Below, in pieces: positions 5,519 through 7,178 of a stretch of DNA of 7,178 nucleotides (its first letter is position 1; every line of letters begins with the position of its first letter). The notes under the pieces were generated by a model. It ran no database searches. It worked only from the letters and a program-made list of their open reading frames with translations, and was not told the DNA's origin. Source of the stretch: Candidatus Zixiibacteriota bacterium (GTDB lineage: Bacteria; Zixibacteria; MSB-5A5; CAIYYT01); the NCBI GenBank assembly GCA_023134875.1, contig JAGLUH010000211.1, positions 1 to 7,178 of the forward strand, given 5' to 3'. The translations under genes were made by a program, and so were the position numbers.

Positions 5519-7178
5519 CTATGGGCAATGGGCGCATGGTTCCGACCCGCCGCCAAAGATATAAGCAATCAGGTAGACTACATCGGCGATATTGACCAGG
5601 CCATCACAATCGGCATCACCGGCGCTGAGGGGTTGCGGCGCTGGTCCGCCCCCGAAGACATAGGAAATGAGGTAGACCACATCGGCGATATTCACTAGGT
5701 CGTTGCTGTCAGCGTCGCCACAAAGATAGATTATAATATCAGCGGTATCACAATCGGAAAAAGTGGGTACAATCGAGCCGCCGCCGGCTGCCGAGAGAAT
5801 GAATTCACCGGCTGGTGCTACGAATACCGAGTCGATGTCCACAGTCCGGCTCGATGCACCGGGAAGAACCTGTACCCACAGGCGTGCCAGCAAACCGCCT
5901 GTCTGTACCGGAATCGACGCCGCACCGCAGGAATCGGCATAACCGATTAAGACCTGGTTCTGTATCGGGCTTAGCAATTGATGGAAGAAAGAAGAATCAG
6001 GTAGAATAGAATTGGTGAGGTCGACTGAGGTTATCTCGATATCATTGGAATTGTAATAAAAGCCAAGCGAGAACGCCCTTATGGGAGTGTCATTTGTAAG
6101 GTAGATCGGCAGAGCCGCCGAATCACTACCCCCCAATCGCACTTCAACAGGGCAGCCAAGGCTGATCTGGTTGCTACCGGCAGGCTGATAGCAATCGACA
6201 GCCGAACTGCAGGGCTGCGACCCGCCCAGGTATAGATACTCGCACAGGTAAGCGATATCTGACACGTTTATGCTGCCGCATTTATCCACATCAGCTATAG
6301 TGTCCACGACAGGAGATAACCCATTGTGAAATATGTAATTGCCCAGGTAGATGACATCATTGTAGTTAACCAATGAATCACCGTCAACGTCACCGCAGTA
6401 ATAATCGGTAAACTCAACGGTGGTCTGGTACATTGAGCGGCCATGGGTGCCGGCGACCAGCTTTCGGGTGGGTGGGTGAAAGGCGAGGTCATGTACCGGT
6501 GACAAAGGCAGGCCACTGCCCAGCGGTTCCCAGTTGACTCCCAGATCGCGTGTATAGAAGACACCGAAGTCAGTGGCGATGTATAGAGTAGCGGGAAAAT
6601 CGGAGTCGACAATAAGGTCATTGGTCGGCGCATCGGGCAGGTTGCCGTCGATGGCAGCCCAGCTTGAACCATAGTCGGTGGTGCGAAAGATATGAGGCAG
6701 ATGATCCGATTCCTTGTAGCCGGAAAGCGTTACATAGGCGACCGCGACATCATGGGGATCAGCAACCACGCGTGTCACCCAGCGATTCGGCAGAGTGGCG
6801 CTCACATTCTGCCAACTGCCGCCGCCATTCTGAGTTACCCAGACATTGCTGTCATCCGTACCGATATAGATCACCGAGTTATCCAGCGGCGACACAGCGA
6901 TAGTGGTAATTGTGCCATAGGTGAGATTGCCCGGGCCGGCGCCATTGGTGAGATCATCGGAAATGGCAAGCCAGTTGTCGCCGGCATTGGTTGTTCGGTA
7001 GAGACGGTTTGAGCCGTAGTAGAGGGTATTGTGATCGATCGGGTCGATAGCGAAAGGCGTGCACCAATTGTGCCGATCGGCGTAATAATCCATGTCGCCC
7101 AGCGCCCAGTAGAACTCAGCACCACCATTGGTCGATTTGTAAAGATAGCCCCATTGGTACTCGGCGTAGATGATATCG
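5519..7178 (-). CDS. secreted Asp-box beta-propeller protein with cohesin-like and dockerin-like domains (5' partial)
   Basis: The frame is open to the window edge, so only the C-terminal 552 residues are visible (numbered here from the codon at 7177); the ATG at 7093 is internal. Residues about 1-250 form part of a BNR/sortilin-type beta-propeller, with Asp-box-like motifs at 15-24 (atypical), 62-69, 115-122 (TQNGGGSW), 166-173 (TTDYGSSW) and 209-216 (TRDLGVNW), closed by a GTHGRSMY strand. A first dockerin-like pair follows (261-322), then a beta-rich cohesin-like domain (about 337-485), then a second dockerin-like pair (486-552). Dockerin calcium loops follow DxDxDGxVNxxD; the last repeat is canonical, while loop two of the first pair has Cys at position 5 and loop one of the second pair has Asn-Asp for Asp-Gly. 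The protein ends in CAHCP. Such proteins are extracellular or surface proteins; the propeller ligand is unknown. The signal peptide would be outside the window. Stop codon is TAG (5521-5519). Confidence 0.88.
   Translation of the reverse strand, partial: DIIYAEYQWGYLYKSTNGGAEFYWALGDMDYYADRHNWCTPFAIDPIDHNTLYYGSNRLYRTTNAGDNWLAISDDLTNGAGPGNLTYGTITTIAVSPLDNSVIYIGTDDSNVWVTQNGGGSWQNVSATLPNRWVTRVVADPHDVAVAYVTLSGYKESDHLPHIFRTTDYGSSWAAIDGNLPDAPTNDLIVDSDFPATLYIATDFGVFYTRDLGVNWEPLGSGLPLSPVHDLAFHPPTRKLVAGTHGRSMYQTTVEFTDYYCGDVDGDSLVNYNDVIYLGNYIFHNGLSPVVDTIADVDKCGSINVSDIAYLCEYLYLGGSQPCSSAVDCYQPAGSNQISLGCPVEVRLGGSDSAALPIYLTNDTPIRAFSLGFYYNSNDIEITSVDLTNSILPDSSFFHQLLSPIQNQVLIGYADSCGAASIPVQTGGLLARLWVQVLPGASSRTVDIDSVFVAPAGEFILSAAGGGSIVPTFSDCDTADIIIYLCGDADSNDLVNIADVVYLISYVFGGGPAPQPLSAGDADCDGLVNIADVVYLIAYIFGGGSEPCAHCP

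Noticed and set aside
5341..5568. 75-codon minus-strand ORF overlapping the end of the dockerin-type gene
   Set aside because: It overlaps a clear gene in another frame, lies over the inverted-repeat stretch, has no recognisable domain, and its 3' half is better explained by the hairpins.

Overview
The window looks like chromosomal DNA from an uncultured bacterium of moderate GC. It holds six protein genes in two converging groups. The plus strand (1-4544) carries a 5'-truncated IscS-type cysteine desulfurase homologue, an IscU scaffold, MiaB and a serpin lipoprotein. The minus strand (4633-7178) carries an O-methyltransferase and the C-terminal 552 codons of a large secreted beta-propeller/dockerin/cohesin-like protein. 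Paired dockerin-like repeats ending in GGGPAP-type linkers, together with Asp-box propellers, are common in secreted proteins of candidate phyla around the FCB group (for example Zixibacteria). That placement is inference from style only; no rRNA or other marker is present.

Region 1-3059 is an Fe-S module. The IscS homologue keeps the catalytic cysteine (C285) but has Asn (N162) where the PLP-binding lysine should be. It also has Ala and Ser at the usual PLP-contacting Gln and Asn positions. It most resembles, from memory, the lysine-less IscS of Archaeoglobus fulgidus. Its partner IscU has a complete active site (three Cys, Asp, LPPVK). MiaB, a two-cluster [4Fe-4S] radical-SAM tRNA methylthiotransferase, follows directly and is an obvious client. 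A perfect 9-bp terminator stem closes this group.

Region 3060-4632 is a serpin unit: a perfect TATAAT -10 box, a structured leader with mutually exclusive hairpins, a strong AGGAGG site, and an inhibitory-type serpin with a signal peptide and a predicted Thr-Gly scissile bond. A 12-bp direct repeat brackets the gene, and a long imperfect palindrome fills the convergent gap after it.

Region 4633-7178 (minus strand) has the dockerin-type secreted protein upstream, then a 244-nt non-coding stretch rich in inverted repeats with a possible pseudoknot, then a promoter and the O-methyltransferase, whose start is better placed at a GTG (5274) behind AGAAGGAG. No tRNA, rRNA, CRISPR or transposase gene was seen. 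The observations most worth pursuing are the lysine-less IscS/IscU pair, the in-frame amber codon just before miaB, the repeats around the serpin, and the multi-hairpin spacer.
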